NCBI GenBank assembly: GCA_964617665.1
Contig: CAZUAH010000287.1
Span: forward strand, 1 to 17,308
Origin: JADHUC01 sp964617665
GTDB taxonomy: Bacteria > Planctomycetota > Planctomycetia > Pirellulales > Pirellulaceae
Length of the DNA: 17,308 bases
Direction of reading: 5' to 3'
Part shown: piece after piece, positions 7,064 through 15,617 of the stretch
How the letters are laid out: each line of letters begins with the position of its first letter
How positions within the stretch are numbered: the first letter of the stretch is position 1
Position numbers and translations under genes: made by a program
Notes under the pieces: model-generated
The model's database searches: none
What the model saw: the letters and a program-made list of their open reading frames with translations, nothing else
What the model was told of the DNA's origin: nothing

Positions 7064-7927
7064 ATGATACAGACACGCGTACAACGGATCTTGGACGAAA
7101 TCGGCTCGATTGCTTTTCCGGGTATCTATGACACGCTTTCGGCGAAGATCGCTCAGCGAGTTGGATTTCCGATGGGATTTGTCTCGGGCTATTCGGTGGC
7201 GGCCACTTCGATTGGCGAACCTGACTTGGGGCTGCTGACGCAAACAGAGATGATCGAGCGAGCGAGGCGGATCTGCGGCAGCGTCGACATTCCGGTCATC
7301 GTCGATGCCGACACGGGGTACGGAAATCCGCTGAACGTCCATCGTACCGTCCGGGAATTGATCGCGGCCGGAGCGGCTGGGTGTTTTCTTGAGGATCAGG
7401 TGTGGCCCAAGCGGTGCGGTCACATGCACGGCAAGAAGGTCATCGAGCGTGACGAATACGTTCACAAGATTCGGGCCGCCGTGGATGCTCGTGACGGGCG
7501 GGATTTCTTCATCGTTGCTCGAACCGATGCGCTGGGGGCCGTCGATATGGACGAAGCCGTGGCACGTGTCGCTGCGGCGAGTGAAGCGGGTGCCGATGCC
7601 AGCTTCATCGAAGCACCCGCATCAATTGACGATCTGGAGACGATCGGAAGTCGATCGCCGGCGCCGAACGTGGCCAACATGATCGAAGGCGGCAAGACAC
7701 CGGTATTGCCCAAAGCGAAGCTCGAGTCGCTTGGCTTTCAACTGATCCTCTACCCGCTGGCCGGCTTGTTTTCGGCTGCGCGGACAATGGAGCGGATGTA
7801 CACGAAGCTGCGCGACGATGGTACAACAATTGGTGAGGAAGACAAGTTGATGACTTTCGCCGAGTTCAACGATTTGATCGGCGTGGACGACAAATACAAG
7901 CTCGCCGAACGGTTCGGCGTCGAGTGA
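7064..7927 (+). CDS. Isocitrate lyase/PEP mutase superfamily enzyme (2-methylisocitrate or dimethylmalate lyase-like)
   Basis: This 287-residue TIM-barrel protein carries SGYSVA (41-46), GEPDLGLLT, the metal-binding DADTGYGN (81-88), LEDQ (109-112) and the lyase signature KRCGHMHGK (116-124), whose cysteine is the catalytic acid in isocitrate and methylisocitrate lyases. Later blocks (ARTDA, FIEAP, LGFQLILYPL) fit the small bacterial members such as PrpB and 2,3-dimethylmalate lyase. The enzyme should cleave a C-C bond in a 2-methylmalate- or isocitrate-type substrate, releasing pyruvate, succinate or a relative. The PEP mutase motif (EDKxxPKxNS) is absent, so phosphonate synthesis is unlikely. 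No methylcitrate-cycle genes are nearby, so the exact substrate is open. The start ATG has only a weak purine-rich upstream site (AAAGAGAG, about 13 nt away). Confidence 0.88.
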   Translation: MIQTRVQRILDEIGSIAFPGIYDTLSAKIAQRVGFPMGFVSGYSVAATSIGEPDLGLLTQTEMIERARRICGSVDIPVIVDADTGYGNPLNVHRTVRELIAAGAAGCFLEDQVWPKRCGHMHGKKVIERDEYVHKIRAAVDARDGRDFFIVARTDALGAVDMDEAVARVAAASEAGADASFIEAPASIDDLETIGSRSPAPNVANMIEGGKTPVLPKAKLESLGFQLILYPLAGLFSAARTMERMYTKLRDDGTTIGEEDKLMTFAEFNDLIGVDDKYKLAERFGVE

Positions 7928-7966
7928 ACGGCCAAACAGCAGACTCGATAACGGTCACTCGGTCAC

Positions 7967-9043
7967 ATGGCGGAGCAAATCACGGCGATATGTCCGGACT
8001 GTAGCAGTCCGCAAAGTATTCCCGCGGAATCGCAAGGCAAGTTTGCGCGCTGCGTAAGCTGTAACACGATCTACCAGGTGCCTGGAGGCGACACTGAACC
8101 GTCGGATGACCAGGATTGGCAGAGCTTCGGTGAGGCGGAAAGCACACTTGCGGTCGCGGGGAATGCCGAGCGTTGGGCTGATATCCAGAGCACACAGGAG
8201 CCGGTCTACGTCGGGCGCGATTCCGCACGCCCGCGGGCGGCGAGTTCATCTAACCGCAGGTCGAAACGGTGGCTACTGCTATGCGCCTTGATCGGGCTAC
8301 TTATCCTGTTGGCTGCCATCGTGTGGCCGGCCTTGTATGGAGTGGTGGAGTCCGGTACTGGATCACGTCGAATCTCCCGCGAGGTGTCGCAATTGCACAT
8401 GGCCATCGAAAGTTACAGGCAACGTTTCGGGGAACACCCACCGGATTTTTCGGACTGGGAAGTGGTCAAACGGCACGTCAGGAGAGCCTTTCCACGCCAC
8501 AGCGAGAATCTCGATCCAACTCTCCAGGTCGGCGACGACGGAGCCAAGCTCGAGGACATTGATCCAGCCGAGGCATTGGTCTTCTGGCTGTCATGTCTGA
8601 AAAATGATCCTCGCCATCCCATCACCGGCTCAGGCGAACCGTTGATCATATTCGCCTTCGATGAAATGCGACTTTGGGATTTCGACGGAGATGGTTGGTG
8701 GGAATACGTGCCAGGGGAAACCGGCGTTCAGGAGACGCCCTACGTCTATTTTGACAGCCGCACGTATTCTCAGGCGAGATATCCCAGGGAAGAATACGAC
8801 GAGTATCCCCAAGGGGTCGCTTATCCCTATCGCACAACGGCCTTGCTGACTGATCTGGGCAGTAAGGAACCGAGGGTGAATCCAAACACGTTCCAGATCA
8901 TCTCGGCCGGGATGGATGGTGACTACGGCGCCGACGATCCTGTGAAGCTATTCCCCCGTGGCGCGGGCTACGGCCCGGGTGATTGGGACAACGTCGCGAA
9001 TTTCAGCGATGGAAAGACACTGGAGTCCTGGGCGCCCAAATAA
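7967..9043 (+). CDS. Zinc-ribbon, single-helix, pseudopilin-like protein
   Basis: The 358-residue protein has an N-terminal zinc ribbon (C9/C12 and C29/C32; CPDC and CVSC, with the MJ0042-like pattern FARCVSCNTIYQV), an acidic linker, and a membrane helix at about 101-126. It then has a helix resembling the N-terminal stalk of type II secretion pseudopilins (ISREVSQLHMAIESYRQRFG), followed by a domain ending FQIISAGMDGDYGADD, a glycine/aspartate-rich motif seen in GspG-like proteins. It also contains WDFDGDGWWEYV. The cytoplasmic ribbon and extracytoplasmic pilin-like part form a planctomycete-style architecture. There is no prepilin peptidase site before the helix, so processing is doubtful. 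It follows the lyase gene by 39 bp. The ribosome site is weak. Function unknown; pilin-like similarity moderate. Confidence 0.75.
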   Translation: MAEQITAICPDCSSPQSIPAESQGKFARCVSCNTIYQVPGGDTEPSDDQDWQSFGEAESTLAVAGNAERWADIQSTQEPVYVGRDSARPRAASSSNRRSKRWLLLCALIGLLILLAAIVWPALYGVVESGTGSRRISREVSQLHMAIESYRQRFGEHPPDFSDWEVVKRHVRRAFPRHSENLDPTLQVGDDGAKLEDIDPAEALVFWLSCLKNDPRHPITGSGEPLIIFAFDEMRLWDFDGDGWWEYVPGETGVQETPYVYFDSRTYSQARYPREEYDEYPQGVAYPYRTTALLTDLGSKEPRVNPNTFQIISAGMDGDYGADDPVKLFPRGAGYGPGDWDNVANFSDGKTLESWAPK

Positions 9044-9078
9044 GACGAGTCTCGACAGTTAAACGAGAATCGCAATTT

Positions 9079-10722
9079 TCAGATCACGGTGTCCGATTCT
9101 CTTGCGGCGACGGGGCTTGGTCCATCGCCGCCTCCGGCCTCGAACCGAGCGATCACAGCACACCCGCAGGAGTCACTCCAGACATTGACGCAGGTGCGGC
9201 ACATGTCCAAGACGCGGTCTACGGCGATGATTAGCCCTTGGGCTTCGGTTGGCAGGCCGACTGCTTGAAGGATGATGACCATCATCACTAAGCCCGCGTG
9301 GGGAATGCCGGCGGCTCCGATGCTGGCCAGCAGCGCCGTGAACGCGACGATGACTTGCTGCACTATGGTGAGGTCAACGCCGGGGGTCAGATTGGCGATG
9401 AACAGAACGGCGACCACTTCGTAGAGGGCCGTTCCATCCATGTTGACCGTGGCGCCCAGCGGTAATACGAAAGAGCTGACTCGGTTGCTGACGCCAGCTC
9501 GCCGTTCGACGCTGGTCAGCGTGAGCGGCAGTGTGGCGTTGCTCGAAGCGGAACTGAAGGCCGTCAAAAGCGCCGGGCTCATCGCTTGGGCATACTTCCA
9601 CGGACTTCGCCGCCCGATGAACTTGAGAATTAGGGGGAGAATTATCAGGGCGTGCATGGCCAGCGCGCACGCGACAGTGACCATGTACATGCCGAGACGG
9701 CCGAATACGCTGAGGCCTTGGGTTGCAGAGGCAAAGAGCATCAAGCAGAGCACGCCGGCCGGCGCTAGTTTGATGACCGCCATCGTCATCTTCATCATGA
9801 CATTGAAGCCGGCGTTGGCTAGGTCGCGCACGGTCTCGGCCGTCCGTCCGCCCACAAGAATGGCGAAGATCGCGAATGCCAAAGTGAAAGCGATGATGCC
9901 TAAGAACTGTCCTTCCGCCACTGCCTGCACGGGATTCGACGGTATCATATTCTCGACTTGTTCGAACAGGACGGTCGAGAGCTTCTTGCCTTGTTCGGCT
10001 GCCTCCACGCCGCCCGCGGCCTGATCAGCCGCTTGTTGCTCGTGATCGACGCCGGGCTGGATCAGGTTGACCATCAGCAGTCCGGTGCAGATCGCCAACA
10101 TGCTGGTGGATACGTAGTACAGAATCGTCCGTCCAAACATCTTCCCCAGACGCTCGGCGTGCCCCAGGCCCATGACTCCGGTGGTCAGAGAAAAGACGAT
10201 CAAGGGCACAGAGACCATCTTCAGCATGCGCAAGAATAGATCGCCGAGTAGCTTCAATCGGTCGCCAATGCTGCGGGCCGTTGAACGGCCGTGGCGTTGG
10301 AAGATGGCGTACGCCTGCGGTTCCCGCTTCTTCAATTCGCCAAGGCTGGGCTGAATGACTTCCCTCACTTCCAGCTTTTCGTCCTGGGGTAGTGGCGGCC
10401 AGTCCGTAAGGTCCGAGAGCCGCTCGCCTTTAGGTTTTTCGCGAGATTCGTCATCCAGCGCGCCGACAAAGACACGGCGCACGGCCGTACTGTCGTCTTC
10501 ACTGAGTTGCATGAGAATGCGATCGGTCCGATCGTGCGACCAGAACGTGCCATCGTTGACAGGGACCGGCGCCGAAAGACCATAGGGATGCAACTCGGCC
10601 TCCTGGATCTCGACTGGTTTATCGAGACGGTAGTCGCCGGCGGTGAAGTTCAGCAACAAACCGACGACGGCACCGATTACCATCGCAATGATGATTTGCC
10701 AGTGCAGTGCGAGGCGAGGCAT
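9079..10722 (-). CDS. Dicarboxylate/amino acid:cation (DAACS/SLC1-type) symporter with large hydrophilic insert
   Basis: The 547-residue transporter carries the diagnostic DAACS motifs: FSSASSNATLPLT (HP1, from 389), NMDGT (427-431), SIGAAGIPHAG (HP2, about 467-477) and DMCRTCVNVWSD (506-517). R509 and N513 match the substrate-binding Arg and Asn of GltPh, favouring an acidic substrate such as glutamate, aspartate or a C4-dicarboxylate, with Na+ or H+ coupling. Unusually, about 125 mostly charged residues (28-155) separate the first membrane helix from the second, where standard members have a short loop. A second hydrophilic stretch (about 224-248) is rich in Gln, Ala and Glu. A clear GGAGG lies 7 nt before ATG 10722. 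It is the last gene of the minus-strand run and converges on the pseudopilin-like gene, 35 bp away. Confidence 0.93.
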   Translation of the reverse strand: MPRLALHWQIIIAMVIGAVVGLLLNFTAGDYRLDKPVEIQEAELHPYGLSAPVPVNDGTFWSHDRTDRILMQLSEDDSTAVRRVFVGALDDESREKPKGERLSDLTDWPPLPQDEKLEVREVIQPSLGELKKREPQAYAIFQRHGRSTARSIGDRLKLLGDLFLRMLKMVSVPLIVFSLTTGVMGLGHAERLGKMFGRTILYYVSTSMLAICTGLLMVNLIQPGVDHEQQAADQAAGGVEAAEQGKKLSTVLFEQVENMIPSNPVQAVAEGQFLGIIAFTLAFAIFAILVGGRTAETVRDLANAGFNVMMKMTMAVIKLAPAGVLCLMLFASATQGLSVFGRLGMYMVTVACALAMHALIILPLILKFIGRRSPWKYAQAMSPALLTAFSSASSNATLPLTLTSVERRAGVSNRVSSFVLPLGATVNMDGTALYEVVAVLFIANLTPGVDLTIVQQVIVAFTALLASIGAAGIPHAGLVMMVIILQAVGLPTEAQGLIIAVDRVLDMCRTCVNVWSDSCGCAVIARFEAGGGDGPSPVAARESDTVI

Positions 10723-10776
10723 CGTTGTTCCTCCAGGAGTCCATTCAAAACGAGGAAGTCAATCCAATTCGTGATC

Positions 10777-11808
10777 CTATGGACAAGTCGTTCCCTGTAC
10801 CAGCGTCCGCACGCGGCACAGATAGGCGTCGGCCGTGATGAACAACGTCTTGCCGTCTTCGCCAAATGTACAATTGGCCGTTGGGCGACCTGTGCTGAAT
10901 CGGCCAAGTAGCTTGCCTTCTGGTGCAAACACCAGCACACCGCCGGGCCCCGTCGCCCAGATATGCCCCTGTTTGTCAACGGCCATTCCGTCGGGCAGAC
11001 CAGGTCGCTTGCCGACCGACTGTGTCGCGTCATACAGAATTCGGCTCTCGCCCAAGGTGCCGTCTTTCTTCACTGGGAATGCTTTCCAGATTGCAGCTTT
11101 CGGATCGGATTGCGCGACGTACAGCGTCTGTTGGTCGGGCGAGAAGCCAATGCCGTTCGGTCGAGCCAGTTCGGTGGTCAGCAGCGTCACTTGGCCATCC
11201 TTCGACAGCCGGTACACGCCGCAGAAGTCCAACTCGCGACGGGGATCATCAAACCGGTTTGGCAGGCCGTACGGCGGATCCGTGAAGTACAAGTCGCCGT
11301 TCGACTTGTACACCGCGTCGTTTGGGCTGTTCAGGCGTTTTCCCTGGTAATTGTCGACCAACGTTCGTTTGCCGCCGTTCTTGGTCAGCACCGAGATTCG
11401 GCGATCGCCGTGCTCGCACGACACCAAGCGACCTTGGGGATCCAACAGCAAGCCGTTGCTGCCCGGTTCCAGCCCGTAAAACGTACTGCCCGTATATCCA
11501 GATGGGCGGAGGAACAGGCTGATTCCCTCGCCTTCCTTCCACTTGAATACCGAGTTGCGTGGAATATCCGAAAACAGCAAGTAACCGCCATCGTCCTGCG
11601 ACACCCACACCGGGCCTTCGGTCCAAGTGAAACCATGGGCCAGCACTTCGATCCGGGCGTCTTCGGGAACCAGTTTGTCGAACGCCGGGTCCAGACGCTC
11701 GATGGATCCGAGCGTTTGGCCATCGGACGACACGGCGACGCTGTTGCCGAAGAGCGTTATCACGACCATCGAAAGGGACAGCAGGAGATGCCAGCAAGCG
11801 TTTCTCAT
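10777..11808 (-). CDS. Secreted SMP-30/gluconolactonase-family beta-propeller hydrolase
   Basis: The 343-residue protein starts with a signal peptide (hydrophobic core about residues 7-24). The mature part matches the SMP-30/gluconolactonase/LRE family: E64 in TWTEGPVWV, N163-D164 in NSPNDAVY, N218 in ARPNGIGFS and D273 in LPDGMAVD are the expected divalent-metal ligands around the central tunnel. Family members hydrolyse sugar lactones such as glucono-1,5-lactone; an exported version may act on periplasmic sugar acids. Length fits the family. AAGGAA lies 7 nt before ATG 11808. It is 31 bp downstream of the membrane fusion gene and 54 bp upstream of the symporter, so co-transcription is plausible, and an oxidised substrate imported by the symporter is a possible but unproven link. 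Confidence 0.9.
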   Translation of the reverse strand: MRNACWHLLLSLSMVVITLFGNSVAVSSDGQTLGSIERLDPAFDKLVPEDARIEVLAHGFTWTEGPVWVSQDDGGYLLFSDIPRNSVFKWKEGEGISLFLRPSGYTGSTFYGLEPGSNGLLLDPQGRLVSCEHGDRRISVLTKNGGKRTLVDNYQGKRLNSPNDAVYKSNGDLYFTDPPYGLPNRFDDPRRELDFCGVYRLSKDGQVTLLTTELARPNGIGFSPDQQTLYVAQSDPKAAIWKAFPVKKDGTLGESRILYDATQSVGKRPGLPDGMAVDKQGHIWATGPGGVLVFAPEGKLLGRFSTGRPTANCTFGEDGKTLFITADAYLCRVRTLVQGTTCP

Positions 11809-11839
11809 GATGCGATTCCTTTGTGCCGAGGGGCTCGAG

Positions 11840-14008
11840 CTAACGGAGTATCTGAAACAAATTATTGTATTGATCCGTCCAAAGCGGAACCGAATCGTCT
11901 ACCGGGGTGAAGCGGGTGATCTCCTCCTCTTCTTCGTCGCGTTCTCTGAACGCATCTTTTCGAAGAAAGCGTTCGTACCTCGTCAGCAAAATCCAGTCGG
12001 CCCACGCGATCGCCAGTTCCCGCGACTTCTTGCTGCGGACGACGACGTTTTCCAGATTGTAATGCTGGGCGACCTTCAAAACTACGGGGACCAAGTCAAG
12101 GTAACGGTTGCTCGTGTGCACCGCGATCACTCCGTCGTCCTTCAGATGACGCAGGTACACTTCGAACGCCTCGCACGTGAGCAGGTGGACCGGAATCGAA
12201 TCGCCGCTGAACGCGTCCAAAACCAAGACATCGAAGCTCTGCTGTTCTTCCTGCTCCAGAGATAGCCGCGCGTCGCCTAGGACAAAATCGATCTTCGCGC
12301 CTCGTTCGCATGCTTGGTTCAGGAACGTAAAGTGTTTGTCTGCCAGTTCGATGACGAGGGGATTGATCTCGTAGAAGCGGAAGTAGTCGTCCTGTTCGGC
12401 ATAAGTCGATATCGTGCCGACGCCCAGCCCGATTGCCCCAACTCGCAGCGGCGTTCCCGCGCGGAAATGACGGAACGTCATTCCAATGCCACTTTCCGTT
12501 GTGTAATAGGACGTAGGAACATTCAACTTTTCCTTGGCCTGAAGCTGGTACCCGTGCAATGTGTCGCCATGGAACATTGCCAGACCTCGCAACTCGTCAT
12601 CGTTAGGAAAACGTTCCTTCACCGAAAGCACGCCGTAGAAGTTCCGTGCCCGCTCGAGTCCGCGTTCGCTGTCGCGAGCCGTCAACTGCGTTACTACGAC
12701 GATCGCCAAGACGACGACTGCGGTCAGTGCAATGGCGCCTCGCAGGAGCACTGTTGCATTGGCCAGCCAATGCCGTTTGGCTTCGACGGCCAACGCGGCC
12801 AAGGCTACGGCAAATCCCAGGATCAATGCCAGGTTCAGCTCGAAGAACGTTGAAAAGACTCGCGGGCAGACGAGCGCAACGAGGATTCCTCCGATAGCTC
12901 CACCGGCAGCGACCGACAAATAGAACGAAGTCAGTCTGCGAGCATGCGGCTTGCGACGGACCAGTTCGCCATGACAAACCATGCACAGAAAGAACAGGAC
13001 GAGAAGGTATACGGGCGCCTGCAACAAAACGTGTTTGCTGTAATACGTCCATTGCCAGCCGTAGCCCCGTTCTATGAAATACTGTTTCAGGAAGGGAGCC
13101 ATAGCCAGGTAGGTCGCGGCAAGGACAGAGATGACTGCCCCCAAGGCAAACCAGCGGCGCACGTACCACGCTTCGCGATCGAAGCAGATGATAAACGACA
13201 GCAGATAGAGACTCAGCGGCAAAATCCAGAGCAGAGGCACGACGGCGACGTTCTGGCACAGGTGGTTCGTGACCGCTAGTAGAAGGATGGAACCGAGCGC
13301 AGGCAATGCGACCCATGAAATCCGTGTTACCCACGGCGGTGATATGTCCTCCTCCGAAGTTGACTTGGTATCGCCTTGCGTCATGGAGGGCAGAGCCCCC
13401 GCTCGCCATAGTTTGATGGTCAGTGCTGCGCACAAGGCGGCAAAGAGGCCGAAGGCCACGGACCATACGTTCCCCTGGATCGACGTGGTCAAAGCCGGTT
13501 CGACGATGAATGGATACGTTAACAGCGCGCCCAACGAGCCCACGTTGGACAGGGCATACAGTCGATAGGGCGAGCGTTCCTGGTAAACTCGCGCAAACCA
13601 CGCCTGCAGCAAAGGCGAGGTTGCGGACAGCAGGAAGTATGGCAATCCAACGCTAACCGACAGAAGAAGCAGGATGTAGAGCGTCGGATAAGTCACCCCC
13701 CCAGGCTTCCAAGAAGAAGCGGGCGTGATCGGTAGCGTAGCGAGCGCAACGCCGATCAGAAGCAGATGGATGAGTGCTTGGCGCGAGGGTTGTTCGACGC
13801 GCACCAGCAAATCCGCGTATGCATAACCGCCTAACAAGAGCACCTGGAAGAACAGCAAGCAGGTCGTCCAGACGGCCGGGCTACCGCCGAACCAGGGCAA
13901 GATCATCTTGCTGATGACCGGCTGGACCTGGAACAGCAGAAACGCTCCCAGGAATATTGTCGCCGCGCACCACGCCCAAAAGCCGACAATCGTATGCTTC
14001 TTCACCAT
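11840..14008 (-). CDS. Membrane protein fused to a spermidine synthase-like (SAM-fold) domain
   Basis: The 722-residue protein has multiple membrane helices over about residues 10-500 (first helices near 10-32 and 45-66). The C-terminal Rossmann domain starts near 519 and has RVGAIGLGVGT (nucleotide-binding loop, 522-532), YEINP (546-550), GDAR (578-581) and LDAFSGDSIPVHLLT (from 597), ending with WTDQYNNLFQIL. This is the common 'spermidine synthase-like/MFS fusion' family of Planctomycetota and Acidobacteriota. Conserved polyamine synthase residues are only partly present (LDAFSGDS in place of a typical DSTDP-like motif), so aminopropyl transfer is doubtful and the true reaction is unknown. 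The start ATG 14008 lacks a clear Shine-Dalgarno, but the N-terminus (FLGAFLLFQVQPVI) fits the family. It lies 73 bp after lpxB and 31 bp before the gluconolactonase gene. Confidence 0.85.
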   Translation of the reverse strand: MVKKHTIVGFWAWCAATIFLGAFLLFQVQPVISKMILPWFGGSPAVWTTCLLFFQVLLLGGYAYADLLVRVEQPSRQALIHLLLIGVALATLPITPASSWKPGGVTYPTLYILLLLSVSVGLPYFLLSATSPLLQAWFARVYQERSPYRLYALSNVGSLGALLTYPFIVEPALTTSIQGNVWSVAFGLFAALCAALTIKLWRAGALPSMTQGDTKSTSEEDISPPWVTRISWVALPALGSILLLAVTNHLCQNVAVVPLLWILPLSLYLLSFIICFDREAWYVRRWFALGAVISVLAATYLAMAPFLKQYFIERGYGWQWTYYSKHVLLQAPVYLLVLFFLCMVCHGELVRRKPHARRLTSFYLSVAAGGAIGGILVALVCPRVFSTFFELNLALILGFAVALAALAVEAKRHWLANATVLLRGAIALTAVVVLAIVVVTQLTARDSERGLERARNFYGVLSVKERFPNDDELRGLAMFHGDTLHGYQLQAKEKLNVPTSYYTTESGIGMTFRHFRAGTPLRVGAIGLGVGTISTYAEQDDYFRFYEINPLVIELADKHFTFLNQACERGAKIDFVLGDARLSLEQEEQQSFDVLVLDAFSGDSIPVHLLTCEAFEVYLRHLKDDGVIAVHTSNRYLDLVPVVLKVAQHYNLENVVVRSKKSRELAIAWADWILLTRYERFLRKDAFRERDEEEEEITRFTPVDDSVPLWTDQYNNLFQILR

Positions 14009-14081
14009 TGCGACAGCGTAAGAAACTATGGCTGCGCTAACAATAGGCCAGTCGACGTCGCACCATGACGAAACGCACGAA

Positions 14082-15338
14082 TCAGGCGGGAATCTTGCGG
14101 CTTTGGGCCATCTCCGTGAGTTCGAATCGGCTGTCCTGCGCCGACGGCAACGGAGGCGGAAGCTTGCTCAAGATGTAGTCGGCCGCCGTGCTGGACGCGC
14201 CGGCGCTGGTGTGTTCGGCCTTTAATTGCGAAAGACGGCGGACCCGTTGTTCATATGCGTCTTCATCCGTCAACCAAGAGAGAACGTAGTTGGCGATTTC
14301 TTCAGAACGGTCCTCATACGTCAGGTACTCGGGAAACGGCACATCCGGTTTGCTGGCACGTTGTGCATCGTACCTCGCGCCACGCGGCACGAACGGATCG
14401 TCGGTTGCCAACAAGTTGACCAGCGTGATAAAGCGGACTTTCATAAACAGAGCCGTGGCAACCCAATAAGCGTACCGCTGGATCCAATACAGTATTACCG
14501 TGGGCTTGGTGTGATACAGCAACTCGAGAGAGACCGAGCCCGAGCACGCCATCGTACAGTGGCTCAGGTGGACTAATTCTGGTGTTCGGTCAACGAACAC
14601 GTCGATCGGCAGGTCCGCCTCGGCAACTTGATTGCGTGCGACTTCGGCCTGTTTCTCGTTGAAACTGGCGATGGCGAACCTCGCCTCTGGAGCGTCTTCG
14701 TGCACACGCTGGGCCGCCTTGAGGAACCACCGGAGGTTCTTTGTCACTTCCTGGGTTCTCGATCCTGGCAAGATTGCGACAAGAGGGGCGGGCTGGCTTC
14801 CGTATTCCTTCAGGAACGCCTGATCGAGCGACCTGCTTTCCAGTTCGTCGAAATAGGGATGGCCTACGTAAGTCGCATTGCAGTTCTTCTGGCGATACCA
14901 TTCGGCTTCGAAGGGCAATTTGCACAGGACGTGGTCCACAAATCGACGCATCTTTCGTACGCGCCAGCCTGCCCAACCCCAAAGTTGCGGTACGCCATAG
15001 TAGAACACCGGGATGCCCTGCTTCTTTGCCGCTCGGGCAATCCACCAGTTGAAACCGGGATAATCGATCAGAACGACGGCATCCGGTCGATTGTCTCGGA
15101 AATAACGCTTCGCACGCTGATATAGGCCCCAGAACTTGTGAATGTTCAATAGCACTCGCAAGAACCACATGATGGCCAGCCGGGTCAGGTCTTCATGCAA
15201 CTCGCAACCGGCTTCCGCCATGCGCGGCCCGCCGTAGCCCATACATTCAACGTCCGCACGTCGCTTGCGCAATTGCCGGATCAAGTTTGCTCCGTGCAAA
15301 TCGCCGCTTGGCTCGCCCACCGAGAAGAACACTTTCAT
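14082..15338 (-). CDS. lpxB: Lipid-A-disaccharide synthase
   Basis: The 418-residue glycosyltransferase (GT19) joins UDP-2,3-diacylglucosamine and lipid X to make the lipid A disaccharide at the inner membrane. Hallmarks are SVGEPSGDLHGANLI (6-20), GYGGPRM (34-40), IDYPGFNWWIA (91-101), YGVPQLWGWAGWRVRKM (114-130), YVGHP (157-161), ILPGSRTQEV (189-198) and SGSVSLELL (266-274; SGTATLE in most species). The start ATG 15338 has a textbook AAGGAG 9 nt upstream and aligns with the family; the frame extends to 15395 without support. Compared with canonical LpxB there are about 20 extra residues between LVNLLA and PFPEYLT (about 311-335) and a C-terminal tail of about 25 residues. Other lipid A genes are not adjacent. 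It shows the organism makes lipid A. Confidence 0.95.
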   Translation of the reverse strand: MKVFFSVGEPSGDLHGANLIRQLRKRRADVECMGYGGPRMAEAGCELHEDLTRLAIMWFLRVLLNIHKFWGLYQRAKRYFRDNRPDAVVLIDYPGFNWWIARAAKKQGIPVFYYGVPQLWGWAGWRVRKMRRFVDHVLCKLPFEAEWYRQKNCNATYVGHPYFDELESRSLDQAFLKEYGSQPAPLVAILPGSRTQEVTKNLRWFLKAAQRVHEDAPEARFAIASFNEKQAEVARNQVAEADLPIDVFVDRTPELVHLSHCTMACSGSVSLELLYHTKPTVILYWIQRYAYWVATALFMKVRFITLVNLLATDDPFVPRGARYDAQRASKPDVPFPEYLTYEDRSEEIANYVLSWLTDEDAYEQRVRRLSQLKAEHTSAGASSTAADYILSKLPPPLPSAQDSRFELTEMAQSRKIPA

Positions 15339-15347
15339 GAGGTTGAG

Positions 15348-15353
15348 CTCCTT
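15348..15353 (-). promoter_or_regulatory. Ribosome binding site fixing the lpxB start
   Basis: The minus-strand AAGGAG lies 9 nt before ATG 15338. It would fall inside the coding region if the longer frame from 15395 were used, so it decides the start. Confidence 0.85.
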
Positions 15354-15504
15354 GGTCCCCCCTACAAGGATGCGTGCACTGTGCGCGCGTTCCACCAGCG
15401 AGACTAGATCGGGCAGGAGTATCTCAGATTGCCAAAGGTCGGGATAGACTGATTTTGCGCAGCGATTTCACCCAAATCCCGAGGGTTTCTTGTTCGCTCA
15501 CTGA

Positions 15505-15533
15505 TTGATTCGCGGCATATCGGTGAATAGACT
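15505..15533 (+). promoter_or_regulatory. Weak candidate promoter for the amidohydrolase pair
   Basis: TTGATT (15505-15510) and TAGACT (15528-15533) are 17 nt apart, each 4/6 to consensus, about 85 nt before ATG 15618. The 279-bp divergent region (15339-15617) also holds a perfect 10-bp palindrome GTTCGCGAAC at 15567-15576. Nothing else is recognisable there. Confidence 0.25.
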
Positions 15534-15617
15534 GGATAAATTGGGAAGACATTTACGGTTTGATCCGTTCGCGAACAGGAAAAAGCCTCAACACCGTCCC
15601 AGCCACGTGGATTGCCC

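Noticed and set aside
7064..7927. Phosphonate biosynthesis via PEP mutase
   Set aside because: The sequence has the lyase signature KRCGH, not the PEP mutase EDKxxPKxNS motif, and no phosphonopyruvate decarboxylase is nearby.
10963..11910. Plus-strand open frame of 315 codons
   Set aside because: It is antisense to the gluconolactonase gene, which has metal-ligand motifs, a signal peptide and a ribosome site.
12603..13601. Minus-strand open frame of 332 codons in another frame
   Set aside because: It lies within the membrane/spermidine-synthase-like gene, whose own frame has a coherent set of membrane helices.
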